Source of the DNA: Immersiella caudata
Lineage: Eukaryota > Ascomycota > Sordariomycetes > Sordariales > Lasiosphaeriaceae
Reading direction: 5' to 3'
DNA: 64,000 nt
Assembly (NCBI GenBank): GCA_030512335.1
Contig: JAULSU010000007.1
Location: forward strand, 3,224,001-3,288,000
The notes under the pieces were generated by a model. That model searched no databases and was not told the DNA's origin. It saw nothing but the letters and a program-made list of their open reading frames with translations. A program made the translations under genes and the position numbers. Shown in pieces: positions 46,823-59,582 of this stretch. Every line of letters starts with the position of its first letter. The first letter of the stretch is position 1.

Positions 46823-49800
46823 ATGAGCGTCACGAGCGCGCCGCGGGCGAGCCAACTCTCGGGCGCGACCGCTTTCACATCCACCACTTCCCTGAACTCG
46901 CTCGCGAGCTCCGCCACGCTTGTAAATCCACAGATAGCTCCTACTCCGGGGAATGTTGTGGCGACCAGCAATATTATAAACCAACGAGCGGACGCATCTC
47001 GATCGCTGTACCAAATATGCGTTTCTTTGAAACAAAGACTCGCCCAGGTGCCAGGCTTTGAGGAATACTCGAAACAACTCGACCAGATGGCCCAGGATCC
47101 AGACGAAGGTGGGCCCGTTGAGTCTGTGTGGAAGCTCTTGCGGACGGGCCATCCTCTCCTGGTCATCTACAACGCGTTAGAGCCCGAAGAACGTTTGGCG
47201 GTGGAGGAAGTAGCCAATGCCACGGAGGAGAAGCTTTCCAAAATTGCCATCATGAAGTTCTATCGGGCTTGTCTCAACGATCTCAAGCTACCGCCAGCCG
47301 AATCGTTCATGATCAAGGATTTGACTGGGTCTGACACGACAGGATTCGTCAAGGTAAGTAAAGCTTCAGCCCGGTTGCAGATGGGTGATTGCATTGCGTG
47401 CGGGTTCTGACCTTAGCTCTAGGTTATCTCTGTCATCAACTATGTCCTCGATCTGGCCGACCAGCGCGGCTTGTTAAACAACAAGGTCCAGCCGTACCCC
47501 GAGGGCGATACAATGCAGCCTGGCTCAAAAATGAGCTATCGAGACTACGTCGTACGGGAGTTGGTGGACACTGAGCGCAAATACGTGCAAGATTTGGAGA
47601 ACCTCTACGACCTGAAGAAGACTTTGGAGCAAAAGGGCATCATCCCCGGCGATGTTGTTCACAATATCTTTCTCAACATTAACGCGATCCTCGATTTCCA
47701 GAGGCGGTTTCTCATCAGGGTGGAAACGACAAACTCGATGCCCGCGGCGAGGCAGGAATGGGGCAGTCCGTTTGTCGCCAACGAGGCAGCTTTTGACATT
47801 TACCAACCCTTCATCGCGAACCAGAGGAAAGCGGCCCAGTTGGCGAGCCAAGTTTTCGACAAGATCCTGGCCGCCGAACACCCCGTCGCATGCGATTTTA
47901 ACACCCTGGATGGGTTTCTCCTCAAGCCCATGCAGCGGCTGGTGAAGTACCCGCTGCTCTTAAAGGTATGTCGCGGAGGGAAGACTGAGTACCATTGTGG
48001 CCTTGCTGACGCTCTCTCAAGGATCTGCTGAAAAAAAGCGACGACGAGGCTACGACGGCTGACTTGGCAGCTGGTATTAGCGCCGCTGAGCGAGCCTTGC
48101 AAAAAGCCAACGAGGCTGTCGATCGAGACCTTCTAGATGAAGCTTTGGAGGATCTCAAAGTCAGGGTTGACGATTGGAAAAACCACAGGGTTGACCAGTT
48201 TGGAAAACTGCTGCTGCACGGAGTGTATACCGTTGTCACTGGCAAAACCGATCAGGAGAAGGATGTGAGTGACCTACGGGAAGCCCCGCAGGTGTAGTCT
48301 GAGTCTCTTGCTGACCCCCGTTTCAGTATGAGATCTATCTGTTCGAGTGCATACTGCTATGTTGCAAGGAGATTACGCCAAACAAGAGCAAGGACAAGAA
48401 GGACAAGACGAAATCGACGGGCCCCAAAGTTCGCAACAAGAGCGCCAAGCTTCAGCTGAAGGGCCGGATCTTCATGACAAATGTCACCGACGTGGTAGCT
48501 CTTTCGAGAACCGGTATGTTGCCACCGCTTCACCCCCAAGCATCCGACTGACTCTCTAGGCTCGTATACCGTTCAAATCTGGTGGAAGGGCGATCCTGGC
48601 GTCGAGAACTTTATGATCAAGTTCCAGAACGAAGAGATGATGAAGAAATGGGCGTCGGGGCTCGACCAGCAGAGGAAAGAAAACGCGGCTCCTTCACAAC
48701 CTGAGCAGGACCAGGCGCCACCAAGCTTCGCCTGGATGGGGATTACGAACCCAGCTGAGATCGAGAACCCCTTCAAAGAGCAAGAAGATGACGACGATGA
48801 CGACCCTTACGCGTACCCGAACGTTCTCGGCAACGCGCCGCCACAGTACGGGCAAGCGCCCATCCCAGGCACGATGCAGCGCAACGGGTCGAGCACCAGT
48901 CTTCGACAACGCTCAATGACGAACGGGAGCGAGAACACCCAATCATTGGCAGGCATTGCCCGAGCACCGCCGCCTCGGTTCCCTCTCCCGCAGCCACCAT
49001 TGACTGTTCAAACCCAACCCTCACCTGCACCCCGGGCCGGAGAGTCGTACTTTTCACCTGTCGAGCCCCCATCTGCCTCCTCGAGCCGGACGAGCACGAC
49101 GAGCGGGTTCTTCTCTGTCGGTACAGGCTATCCTTTCCCCAAGACTACTACGCCGCAGCCGTGGGCCCCCGAGGATAACAACCGATATACCGCCCCTGCA
49201 GCGCCCCGTCCGCCATCATCAAGGGAAGCGCCGTCTCCCGTCAATGCATACGGCATGGTCACCGCAAATGGACGCAACCCTCGAGGACCATCCATGCCGG
49301 TTATGCCTAGAGATTCCGCTTCTGCCCAGCTCCAGCAACAGCGCAGCAGGAGTTACAGCACCCCAGATATCAACGGGCAGCCTAATGGGCGCAACGGGCA
49401 ATCTGTCCCTGCTGTTCCTGGAATCCCAGCGCATCTGCATCCTTCTCACCCCACTCACGCGCGCCATGACTCCAACATCCCGAGGAGCAACGCTGGCAGC
49501 CCGGCAAATGATCTCCCCCTCCGGTCCAACACGGGATCCCCCGGGGCACAACGGGCAAAACAGTTCGGTGGGACAATGGCGCAGTTCCCCGCTCAGCCGA
49601 TCTACCCACGACAAGGCACACCCGGCAGTGGCACGAGCCTGCCACCGCCGGGTCCGCCGCCACCGGGCGTCGCGCCACTTGCGCCCTCCGATATCCCTAG
49701 AAGCATACCTATGAGCCAAGACATGATCGTCCCGCCCACCCCTGATCTTCCCCTCCCAACACAATTGAAGGTCAAGGTACACGTCGATGGCGGCAACTAC

Positions 49801-50055
49801 ATCACCCTTGTCGTCCAGTTCAATATCACATATCAAAGTCTCATCGATCGGATCGACGCCAAACTGGCGAGATTTACTGGCAGCAGTATTGGTAAGGGCA
49901 ATCTGAAACTGCAGTATCGAGACGAGGACGGCGACTTTGTCATGATTGAGAGCGACGACGACATCCAAATCGCCATCTCCGAGTGGCGCGAGGGTGTTCG
50001 CAACATGTACCAAGGGGTTGGAGAGATCGAACTGTTCTGCGTTGGGGTGATGTGA
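46823..50055 (+). CDS. CDC24: CDC24 guanine nucleotide exchange factor for Cdc42, five exons
   Basis: Exons are 46823-47353, 47423-47965, 48022-48264, 48327-48513 and 48560-50055, giving 999 residues. All donors are GTAAGT, GTATGT or GTGAGT type, all acceptors end in AG, and the frame is kept. Domain order is the full Cdc24 set: a calponin-homology-like region (about 60-200, RSLYQICVSLKQRL then KFYRACLNDL), a DH/RhoGEF domain (about 216-395, YVVRELVDTERKYVQDLENL and FLLKPMQRLVKYPLLLK), a PH domain (about 405-545), a long Pro/Ser-rich linker (about 560-900) and a C-terminal PB1 domain (about 904-999, LKVKVHVDGG then YRDEDGDFVMIESDDD). It activates Cdc42 at sites of polarised growth; the PB1 domain should bind a Bem1-type scaffold and the linker is a likely phosphorylation region. 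Confidence 0.97.
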
Positions 50056-51464
50056 TAAAGATTTGGGCTACGGCCAACCGGCACTCACCACACGAGGCGC
50101 CTGTGGCATGAGGCTCTGGAGGATACGTTATCCGAGGATTGCATCGACATGATACCCCGCAAGTTGTCATATGTCTCGGCTTCTAATCTTTAAGTTACTT
50201 TTGCATGGCGCAGATCCTCATCAAGTCGACGACGATGAGAACGACCGCTTGCCTGTTGGTTCGTTTGGCTTTAGCGACGCTCGCATTGTTTCGCTGCATA
50301 GACGACGGGTTACACTTCATCAGGGCGTCATCAGGCTCATCTGTTTTTGCCGCCATTTAGCACTGGCCGCACTTCTTATTCTGGTCCAGGAAAAGCCAGT
50401 AAGCATGGATGGACGGACGGTTGGAAGTGTTTATTTTTGGGGTGCTTGGGCACATGGCCTGCCAGGTTTCCCCTTCGGCTGGGGCCGTTGATATCCACAT
50501 CTCCGGCTTTGTCAGTCATTATCGACTTTAGTTGGCGGTTGCACCCGTCACGGACGCTCGTTTCTATTTTGGAGAGAGTTTTGGCTTGGTATTCTAGCGC
50601 CCAACCCGAGACATCTGGCTAGAGGGTAGAGTGCCTTTGTCGGGTGCTTAGCGGGGGGGGGCATGATTATAGCGGACGAGAGCGCGGAGAGACTTGAAGA
50701 GGATGTTTATGAAGGAAAGATGGATGAGATCAGAATGGGGCGACTTCGCTAGACATGGAATACCCAGGAAGCCTTTGACGTTCATTTTGCTTCGTGTTTT
50801 TCGCAGTTTTTGGTCATACACATATCCTGGTTAGAGTCAGTGGCATCAATGATGAAGTGTTGTTACTTTTACCAGCTGAGGGACTTGGCAAACTCATGCT
50901 GTCAAATGGTGTCTTGGTCTTATTTGTCTGTGTCAAGAAGGATGAGGCCTGTTGTTGTCGTGGTGGTTTTGCTGGCACCGTTTGGGAACTTGTTGCTCCG
51001 GGAGGTTCAGCATTACTGCCCCTAACCTCCGGATTGTGGCCTTGTTGCTCAAGAATCCCCTTTGGCCGTTATCAGTGGTGTTATTTCAGGCCAAGCCATT
51101 GGTTCAATTTGAGTTACATTGGTTTTGTACATATACAATACAGCGTCCATCCGACAGGACCGCTGGGTGGACGTGTTCCCCAGAAGAGCGAACAACAATC
51201 TCGCAGTTCCCCTTGTGCGGTATGATGTCGTACGACACGAGATCGTCGACCATAGCCTGGTTGCGTAGGCTGCCTCCCACAATCATTGCTCCAGTTCTGA
51301 AGCAGCATATTCTCGGTATCCGTTCCCAGGTGCACCTAGATCGAGCCGCTCCGTCTCCCAAAGCCCGAGCGAGGTAGGGCACCTGCCGTCTCGTCTTCAC
51401 GCAGCCAACATCCATGCGTCGTCCGCCCGCCCAATGGCATGTACATCGTCGCATCGCCATGCCA
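50056..51464. other. Convergent intergenic region, CDC24 / mS37
   Basis: These 1.4 kb hold the 3' ends of two facing genes. There is a 9-nt G run at about 50650. T-rich tracts around 50780-50820 and 50910-50930 may belong to the CDC24 3' UTR. I see no gene. Confidence 0.5.
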
Positions 51465-51812
51465 TCACGTATGCTTGCTTGCCCGTTGTGTGAGGCGGCT
51501 GGAGAGTCGGTTGAGATGGTAATTGATGTTGTTCTTCGGTATCGGCGGCGCTGGGGGCTTGTCCATGCAGGCGCGGAGGGCGGCCTCAACGTTGGCACAG
51601 CCCGCAGTGTTGAAGCCTGCCGACGCCCAGCATGCTATTCAAGACGACAGTATTAGCGAAGTCCCCAGCGATGTTGGAGGCCATCCCGCGGTGCTTTGCA
51701 TACCGAGAACGTGGTTCATGACGAGGTGGCATGGGTTCGGCTCGACCTTGTTCGGCTTCTTGACGCGCAGCACCTTGAGAGGTGGCAGCTGCATAGCCTT
51801 TCTGGACGACAT
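51465..51812 (-). CDS. MRP10: Mitochondrial small-subunit ribosomal protein mS37 (Mrp10), two exons
   Basis: Exons 51812-51704 and 51634-51465 join across a 69-nt intron (donor GTATGC, acceptor ATAG) to give 92 residues. The protein starts MSSRKAMQLPPLKVLRVKKP, the typical Mrp10 opening, followed by NPCHLVMNHVLACWASAGF. It carries twin CX9C motifs: C-HLVMNHVLA-C and C-ANVEAALRA-C, which form the two disulfides of the CHCH fold. The C-terminal part has NNINYHL, also typical. Such proteins enter the intermembrane space through the Mia40 relay and in this case continue to the matrix to join the small ribosomal subunit. It is divergent from the large nuclear-type protein gene, with 567 bp between the starts. 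The extreme C-terminus is slightly different from family members I recall. Confidence 0.92.
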
Positions 51813-52379
51813 GGTGACGGTTGTTCCTTTGTCTTGGGGGTGGGTGGTGGTTCGTGCTATTGCTCAAATCGCATCGCGGGAGCGTCGCCGTGACTGGGAG
51901 AGTGGATCTCAAGACTCAGTTCGAGACGACGCGGCGTTGAGCTTCTAACTCAAAATTCCAGACTGGCGATACCGTATCGGGCCGGTCACGTGGAGATAAG
52001 CGACGCTTCCCGTTTGGCTGGATCTGAGGCGTGCGGGGCACTTGCATCCCGAAGCCTTGCCGTAACGGGCTAGTCAGGACATTTGCGGCTTTTCATTGGC
52101 TGGGAATTGGAGATGTAAACAAGGCACTTCTGCCCCATGTCACAATCCCAACCCTCTTGAGGACCCGACACGCACACACCAACCCTCGCGATTTGCTTGC
52201 ATTCCGTCACTTGACGCGTTGTCTTTGCCCTTTGTGAACAATTTCGACCGCGACGCTTGGGCTGCGCGTCACCACCGTTGATTGAGCGAGCTGCTGTTTA
52301 CCTGTTCTCTGTGAACATACATACCCTTCGCATTAGTTATTGTTTTGTCTACTCTACGAATTTTCCAGGCGGCTTCGCG
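51813..52379. other. Divergent promoter region, mS37 / nuclear-type protein
   Basis: These 567 bp lie between two outward-facing starts. I see no TATA box near either start and no gene; both genes look like TATA-less housekeeping genes. Confidence 0.45.
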
Positions 52380-55300
52380 ATGGCCGCCCCGCAGAGCGCG
52401 ATGTTCCAGCTAGACGGGTGAGAGTTGGCTGCACACATCCACCAAGACGCAAGCTGACACGCTCAATTGCAGGAGCCCGATTACCACGAAAAGTTTCCTG
52501 CCTCCCCATGTTCCTTGCCCAAGAGCATGGCAACGCGTGCAGGTCGTACCCTTCGCGAACCACGACCGGCAAAGAAAGATTTGGAAGCGGGTGGCCACGA
52601 GCCCTGTTGTTGCAGATGACAGCTATCGAAGTGTCTTAGTAGAGCTCCAAAGTCAAGGAGCGTCCTCGAGAAAACGCGCTCGGTGCGCGGGTCACATTCC
52701 TGTCTGGGGAGGTGTGCAATGGGATGAACGGGTTGAAGAGTCCCACGATGGCAAACAAGACCTGGCCGTGGCAAGAGGTATGTGAGCTGTGAACTGCAGC
52801 GGGGCTTCAAGTACTGACAGACCGGGGGTAGCCGCTGTATCGACTGTTCGGGAAACCACCAAGCCTGCCGAGATCGCAAATGAGCCCTCAAGGCACGCGA
52901 CATTCCCCGAAGATGCCTTGAGATGGGTCCCGAGGAAGCGACACAACACCCGCTGGCCGATTGAGCCCAAGACGACATCTACCCGCATGGTGGCTACGCT
53001 CCAGCCCCTTATCGAGTTCGAGGTCCCAACGGCTGTTGAGCCAGAGGATACCACCCATAGAATGGACGCCGAGAAGCTGGAGAAGCGGTCGACGAGACGC
53101 CTGAGCAGACGAGTCTCACTGTTCCCCGGGGATATGTCCCCGCAAAAGATTTCGCTCATAACTCTGACCCCGGCAAGGGTATTGCAGTCTGGCATATCGC
53201 CAGTAAAGAGATCGCCAGCTGCGCCTTCGCCGGTTAGGGTAGCGGAGTCGCCCCTGTGTTCATTCAGAGTCGATGCCACGCCAGTCAAGGTGGTTCTGGA
53301 ATCTCCAAAGGCCAGCCCACCCCATGCTTCGCCCGGGAAGTCTTCTCCCCTGCCGGCGACGCCCGGGAGTGCGCTCGCGGTCAAGGGCACGTTGGTGCTG
53401 ACATCCAAACGGCGCACTTCGGATCACCTTCCTCTGCTATTCGACCAGCCAACCCCTGATGCCTGCGCTGAGCCCCAGTATGAGGCTCAGAGGCGGCGAT
53501 CTCTACACGTCGCCCGCCGCAGCGACCGCAGACTCAGCGGCTCCTTGAGGGTGTTCAGTTCGGAGAGCGCGAAGAATGTTCCTGGTCGCCGTCACAGCTT
53601 TGCGCCCACCTCTGTTTCCTCGGCTGACGCCAAGGCACGGAGGCGCACCTTAGATGCATTTTTCTCGGCAACCGAAGACGCTCATGATGACTTGCTCTCC
53701 CCTGAAATGAAAGGTAGCCCGACGGGAGACGCGAACAGCGAGGATCAGCCGCCAGAGGCAGACGCAGCTAGCCTGCCGTGTGCTGTGTTCAAGATCGACG
53801 CCGGCACTAACCTGGATATATTCGGTCAATGGCAGAAGCTTGTTGCCGATGCCAGAGCGCAGAGCCCAGTCAAGGCTGCCTGCCACGTCGATGCTGGAAG
53901 CTCTAGCCCTGAAGTTCCAGTTATTTCGGAGACGAACAACGCGGTCATTGCGTCGCCTGTCCAAAACGTTTTGGGTGTGACGTATGTTGCAGCAGACGAC
54001 GAATCAGCCTCAGGTCAGGCAGCAACGGATCCCAGCCCAGTTGCTATCGAGGCAGAACTACACAATCCCGGCATAGAGTCATCCTCCGATGAGGAGTCAC
54101 TAGGTGTCGGCCAAGAAGACGACTTCGAGTTTGAGCACAGGGATCCTGAAGGCTTGTCGACCATTTACGAAGAATCGCTCGTTGTGGAAACTGATGCCGA
54201 TGCCGCCGCAAAACCTGTCTCACCCGCGGCCATTCAGGAGAACGACTCACTGGTGGTGAGCTCTGTCTGCGCCACCAATCAGTCCCACGGTGAACGAACT
54301 GTGGGCATGGGCGGCCAATACGGTTTCTCATCACCAGCCCTGACTCCATCACGGAAGGTTGTGCAAACGGACAGCTCACCGCAGTCAATGCACACCGACT
54401 GCAAAGCAGATAGCCGTGCGCTAGCCGATCACGCGCCCCAAGTGGCCAGTAATGAGCGATCTGCAGATGAAGTTTCGACAAACCACGTTGTCACGGAGGT
54501 TGATGTCTTGTTCAAGCATGATTCGCCGAATCCTGTCCGTGAATTCACCCCTGAACCTTCTAACCTGTTGGGGAGTAAAACCATGGATGATGATGCCACC
54601 TCGCCCAGCTCACCAGAAGATTCCGTCGCTACACCCGAAAACGACTTTTGCATGGAAACCTTCGACATCCAGACAAAGGAACATGATCAGCAAGCGACCA
54701 AGATGGGCTCATCCATCTCGATAGAATCCTGCCAGGGCGGTGTTCCTTGCGAGGACAGCACACCTGAACCTACTCGAACACCGCTCAGCACATCCCGCCA
54801 TGGCGTACCTGGGCAGCCCACCACACCTTCCCAAGACATCACCACGCCAACCGGAGCTGATAACAGGGGTGGCGAAATCATGGAGGGCGCTGACGGCCGC
54901 GAAAGCTCAGGCTTCACGCCCATCAATGGGCGACAGATCTCACCTCCCTCAGTTGCAAACGATGACCCTGACAGTGAGGGAGAAGACGACGAGAACGACG
55001 AGGATGCCATCATGGAAGATGAGATCACTGAGGCGATCGATGATGAGGATTTCACATTGACAGTCGTCGCGCCCCGCCTTGAGAACGACACTCTCACGCT
55101 GCAAACATCACATGATGACTCGGAAACGGAAATGCTGCGCAAGTTTGTGACGCGCGTTGCGGCTGATAGGAGCGCCAAAGCGGCGGCAGCAGCAGCAGCA
55201 GCAGCTCTGGTGAAGAAGTCGACCCGACCCAAACGCAGGTCGGGCTCGACTGGCTCTACTGCGTCGTCGACGGGCTCGCCGATTGCCAGGTCCGACACGC

Positions 55301-56370
55301 CTCACAAGAGGACGCCTCTTGGGGAGAAGAACACAAACAGCCCTAGTCCAGTGAAGAAACGGAAGCATGGCGATGGTATCGAAAAGAGCGAAGGAGATGA
55401 TCCTCTGGAGGTGTGCGAAAGCTCTGCCGACGCGCCAAAACTCAAGCGCCGTCGAAAGCGAGGTGATCCCGTGCTTGCGGCTGCGTCTATTAGTCTGAAG
55501 GCGTCCACAGACTCGCCCGAGGCAGGCCCGCGTCGCTCCACACGATCAAGGAGTTCACGAGTTGCGCTGAAGCCGGTAGCCCCCTCAGCCAACTCCATCG
55601 CGCTGTCCCTGATCCCAGTTCGCTTGCCTGGTATGGGAGTGATGGATGACACGAACATGGACATGCAACTCATGATGGCTAAGAGCCGGAGCGAGGAGAA
55701 GGATGTTGCAGCTGTCACGAGGGTCAACACGCGCAAAAACAAAGCCAATGCCGTTCACCCCAAGCTGGTTCTAGCCCGTCAAACCGAAGACCCTGCGGGG
55801 TGGAGGATGAGAGAGCTGAAGATGGTCTTCGACGCAAAGGAGAGCCGGTCCGCGGAGGCAAACGCCGACGCCGCCGACGGGAGGAAGAGCAGGAAAGCTA
55901 AGGGCGTTCGCTGGGCTGAAGAACTCGTACGGTACCAGAGCGATGAAGCGCCCTCTGTCTTCAAAGCAATGGCAAGTTCTCTTCTCGCCGACATCATGGA
56001 TGAGGAAGAGGATGAGTTGGCTGTTACTCTCCCTCAACGTGCCCCTGAGCCCGTCCAGCCGGAGTCGGTTGAGCGACCACCTTCAACTCCGGCAAAGAAG
56101 GCATTGCCCCGCCGCACGAGGTCCTCAAGACTGTTGGCGCCCAAGCCCGTTGATAAGATTGCGGACAAGCCAGCTATCTCGCCCGCTCCTCCCGTTCGTA
56201 GCGTGCCGCTTCAAAAAACCACCTCCCCCGCTACGGCAGCCCCAGCCTCTGCAGCATCCTCTGGCCCCAAGGCAGCCACCATGGAGACGAGGCGATCCAA
56301 GATTGCGAAGCTTGGGATGGGCGTCAACGGGACCCCCGCGCCTAAACGTCGTGGCAGGGCTGCCACATGA
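52380..56370 (+). CDS. Large disordered nuclear-type protein of unknown function, three exons
   Basis: Exons are 52380-52417, 52473-52777 and 52832-56370 (1293 residues). Splice sites are GTGAGA/GCAG and GTATGT/GTAG and the frame is kept; the first exon encodes only 12 codons (MAAPQSAMFQLD) plus two bases of the next. I recognise no catalytic domain. Most of the protein is Ser/Pro/Thr/Glu-rich with many SP and TP sites (for example SPVKRSPAAPSP), suggesting cyclin-dependent or similar phosphorylation. An acidic stretch near residue 820-845 is followed by a nine-residue Ala run near 900 (GCA/GCG repeats) and basic clusters KKRKHGD and LKRRRKRGD near 940-990, plausible nuclear localisation signals. 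A short ordered-looking motif GVRWAEELVRYQ is near residue 1140, and the tail is again basic with TPAKKALPRRTRSSR. A chromatin or cell-cycle role is a guess from composition only. Confidence 0.85.
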
Positions 56371-56736
56371 TGATGATGTGGAGATGGCCCGGATTGAGCC
56401 GGCGATTAATGAGACGAGAAGATATCTTGTATATTCTTCATTAGGTCATGTTGGTAGTTTAGCGTGCATCTGCGTACAGGATTTTAAAGTTGTTGAGAGC
56501 AGAAAAATACCCGGATTGATGACGGAGTCTTGGTAGTCAAGCTATCAGTTGGAGGATCTTGTTTAGGAAGCATGGTTCCTTGTTGGTTTACTGGGAGGGG
56601 CGGCATTGGGATTGAGCGGAAGCATAGGATTTCATGTATCTCAGATTGAAGTATAAAATATTTCCTCCTTGGTGTTGGAATTGATACAGTGGTTGGTGGA
56701 GACTTCGAATGTGTTGCATTATGTGTGAGGGGCATC
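56371..56736. other. Convergent intergenic region
   Basis: These 366 bp lie between the 3' ends of the nuclear-type protein gene and the kinase gene. They are A/T-richer than the flanks, with ttgtatattc (56427-56436) and ataaaatattt (56653-56663), consistent with polyadenylation signals on either strand. Confidence 0.5.
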
Positions 56737-59190
56737 TTACTGTAGTTCCCACGTCATAAGCTCTACCTTTCCTTTGTTTGCTGCTGTCCTTGCGGCGGCT
56801 ACAATTGTCTGACCGTCGGGGGAAATATCGAGGGAACTGAGTACATACAGAGAGAACCCATCCCGGGAGCCATCCTGAACAGTATGTTTCACCGTCCCTA
56901 GAAGGGGATCCCACACTCTTATCACATAGTGCCAAAGTGAGTTGGGTCGGAACTACTCGTCGTCAGAGGTTACTACTCGGGAGCAAGACACCAGGCTGGT
57001 CTCATCGCGGGAGAATCGGCAGTATTCGACGATCTCGCCGATAGACTTTGAATTTGACGTCGGGGGTCTTAGCTTCAGCTTTTGCAGCTGAGATGGGTTG
57101 TCAGAGAGATGCCAAACACGGATGGAACCGAGCGCGGTGGCCGAGGTGGCAGCCAGTACTTTGGCACTCGAGGAAATGGCGACTTCTCCGTAGGAAGCGA
57201 AGCAGGATACGTCCTTGAGCACATGCTGTGAGAATGTCAGTCTCTTGTTTCGGCTCCCAACTTGAAGGACACGAGTTGGAAAAGGGGGGGGTTACCTTGA
57301 TTGCCCCAGTTTTGACGTCCCAGACTATGCCGATCCAGTCCTCTGGGTCGGAGATTATTCTTGGGCGGCTGCAAGGTAGTTTCGACGTTGCTATAAGTGT
57401 TTTGTCGAGCGACCCGTTCAATGTGCATTGTTCCATCGAGTTTGTTCCGCACCAGTACGTGCGCTTGCGGGGAGATGGCTATGACTTTTTTTGTGCGAGT
57501 GTAGGTCGCCTTTGAGTCGCCTGTGGGGTCAGTCAGATCATCTTCACGAACTACCGTAGTTGTTTGGTCGTGAGTTAGCTGAACGGCAAATACGTAACCC
57601 GTATCACTGCCATGGAGGCATTCCATATGCCAGTGGAAGGGTTCAGACACGCTCCAAACCGCCGTCTTTCCGGGGACTCGAGCGACCCGCGTGGCGTCAC
57701 GGAGTTCAACGGCGGCGCTCCAGCCCTTGTCTGGATTGCTCGGACCAGTAACCCCGAACCGGGTGGCTGCCAAAACCAAAAACTTTCCCGTTTTGGTGAA
57801 CATTACGCGACCGAATCTCAAGTCGAGCTTTTCGGCGACGCTGGAGCGCTTGTAGACGAGCTGGTGGGCTGCGTTGAGCGTCGAGGTCGGACTCGGTTTC
57901 GGTTCCGCTGGAGGTAAAATGGCAAGCTGGTCAAGTGATGCCGTGCCTGTCCATTCTGCTGATGGCTCCCTATCGAGATCAGCTCGGATTTCGGTAGGCA
58001 AATCCAGCCTGGGCAAATCGTCCCAGGAGCCCTTCGTTGATGATGCAGTCGCCTGCAGAGTGTTCTCGCCTGCTGGTGGGCGATCCTGTAAGAGTTGTAT
58101 CCACGGATGGTGCACAGCCTGTCTGGCCGAGGGTCGAAGCCTGGCTGGGGGTGCCATGAGATTGCCAATAAAATCTTCGAACTGATTCGTCTGGCCAATG
58201 TCTTTGGGAAACCTGAGTGGCGTCCCCATCACCACGTATTGGAAGAGGTCCTGCGGAGCGGAGAAGATCGCCTGGCCGGTCATGATGTGGAAAGCCATTG
58301 CTCCAATGGCCCAAATATCAACGGCCGAAGTGTATCCTGCCGACCGGTGATCAAGGTTCGCATCAGCTAGGGGGTATATGCCCTGAACCTCTGGAGCCAT
58401 GTACGCTGGTGTGCCGACGACGCTGGTAAGGCCGGTGGCTTCATGCACTCGCTTGGTAATGCCAAAGTCAGCAATCTTGACCCACCAGTTGGGCCCCGGT
58501 GTCTGGATAAGAATGTTCTGGACCATTGTCAGCAGTTATGTCGAGTGTGCATGAGAGGTGTCGGCAAATGCGTACTCGGGGTTTCAAGTCTCTGTGTGTG
58601 AAGTTGCGGTCGTGCATGAATGCAATTCCCTCAAGAATCTGTTTGATGATGGCGATGGTGTCCTCTCCGGCGAACCGGTGTCCCTTGAAAATGAAGTCCT
58701 GTAGATCGCCATATTCCATGAACTCCATTGCAACATAGACTGTGTTTACCGTCTCATACCATCCTTGGGATTGGACAAAACAATGGCGGTACTAGAGCAA
58801 ATTAGTCAAGTAAAGGAGACATGTTGAGCGATGGAACAGGGAACATACAGGTCCCTGTGAAAACATGCTGATTGCCTCCAGCTCGCGGGCACATTCCGAG
58901 GAGGGCGTGGTACCAGCGGGCGTCCTGCAGCGAATTTCCTTGACTGCCCGCAGCCCTCCTTGCTTGGGCCCCCTCGTGCATTTTTCCAACCACACGGTTC
59001 CAAATCCGCCGCTCCCAAGCTCACGTTCCCGATCCCAACGCTGTTCTGTCTTGAGTGGCCGCTTGTTGGCGCTGTTAGGATGTGGCTCGTAAACGTAGTG
59101 GATGGTGTATCCCGCGCAGACGTCGCTCTCAAGCTCCGTAGCAACGACGATGTCTGGGAGTCGACTCCTTGGGCTCGCAGTCTGTGACAT
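56737..59190 (-). CDS. Serine/threonine protein kinase with a damaged WD40-like C-terminal region
   Basis: Clean exons are 59190-58849, 58791-58576 and one starting at 58517. The kinase domain is complete: glycine loop ELGSGGFGTVW (57-67), lysine in RAVKEI (K84), HRDLKPRN (H180-N187), DFG (203-205), GTPAYMAPE (221-229) and DIWAIGAMAFH. The first frame from 58517 runs on to a stop at 57237. WD40-like sequence continues in another frame (IISDPEDWIGIVWDVKTG) from about 57365, then across a normal 70-nt intron (57226-57295) to HVLKDVSCFASYGE and IRVWHLSDN. It then meets an in-frame TAG (56953-56955), after which WHYVIRVWDPLLG continues in frame to a stop at 56737. So either the product ends early after the kinase and part of the tail, or the tail is decaying or mis-assembled. 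Upstream in-frame ATGs at 59475 and near 59373 are alternative starts. Target pathway unknown. Confidence 0.82.
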
Positions 59191-59582
59191 AGCTGGGGCG
59201 CTGGCAAGGCCTCTATGGCAAGGTAGGGTTGAGCTGTCTTTCAATTTTTCCGGAAAAGGTTCTTGGTGCCGGACGGACAGCCGTTTCCGCCAGCCTCCGG
59301 TCTGGGCACTTCGTGAAGCATGCGGGATGTCTAGCCGTTGAGGGAGATGGAATTTGAAAAAGAGGGGTTGCTGCATAATTTTTTTGGTGAACCAATTGGC
59401 GACAGCTATGTTAGAGCCTTGCTGGGAGGATATCAAGAGGCCTCTAGAAGTCACATGATGTGGCTTCTTCACCATGCGACAAAGACCTGCGAGGAGAGCG
59501 CGGGTTGATAGGTATCCAAGAATTCAAACTGTTCAATCAAAAATTGTCGAGAAGGAAGCAAGCCAGTAGCAGTATCGCCAGC
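59191..59582. other. Upstream region of the kinase gene
   Basis: These 392 bp lie between the kinase start and the end of the reductase gene, both on the minus strand. The kinase frame stays open through much of it, so a longer kinase N-terminus is possible. I see no other gene. Confidence 0.4.
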
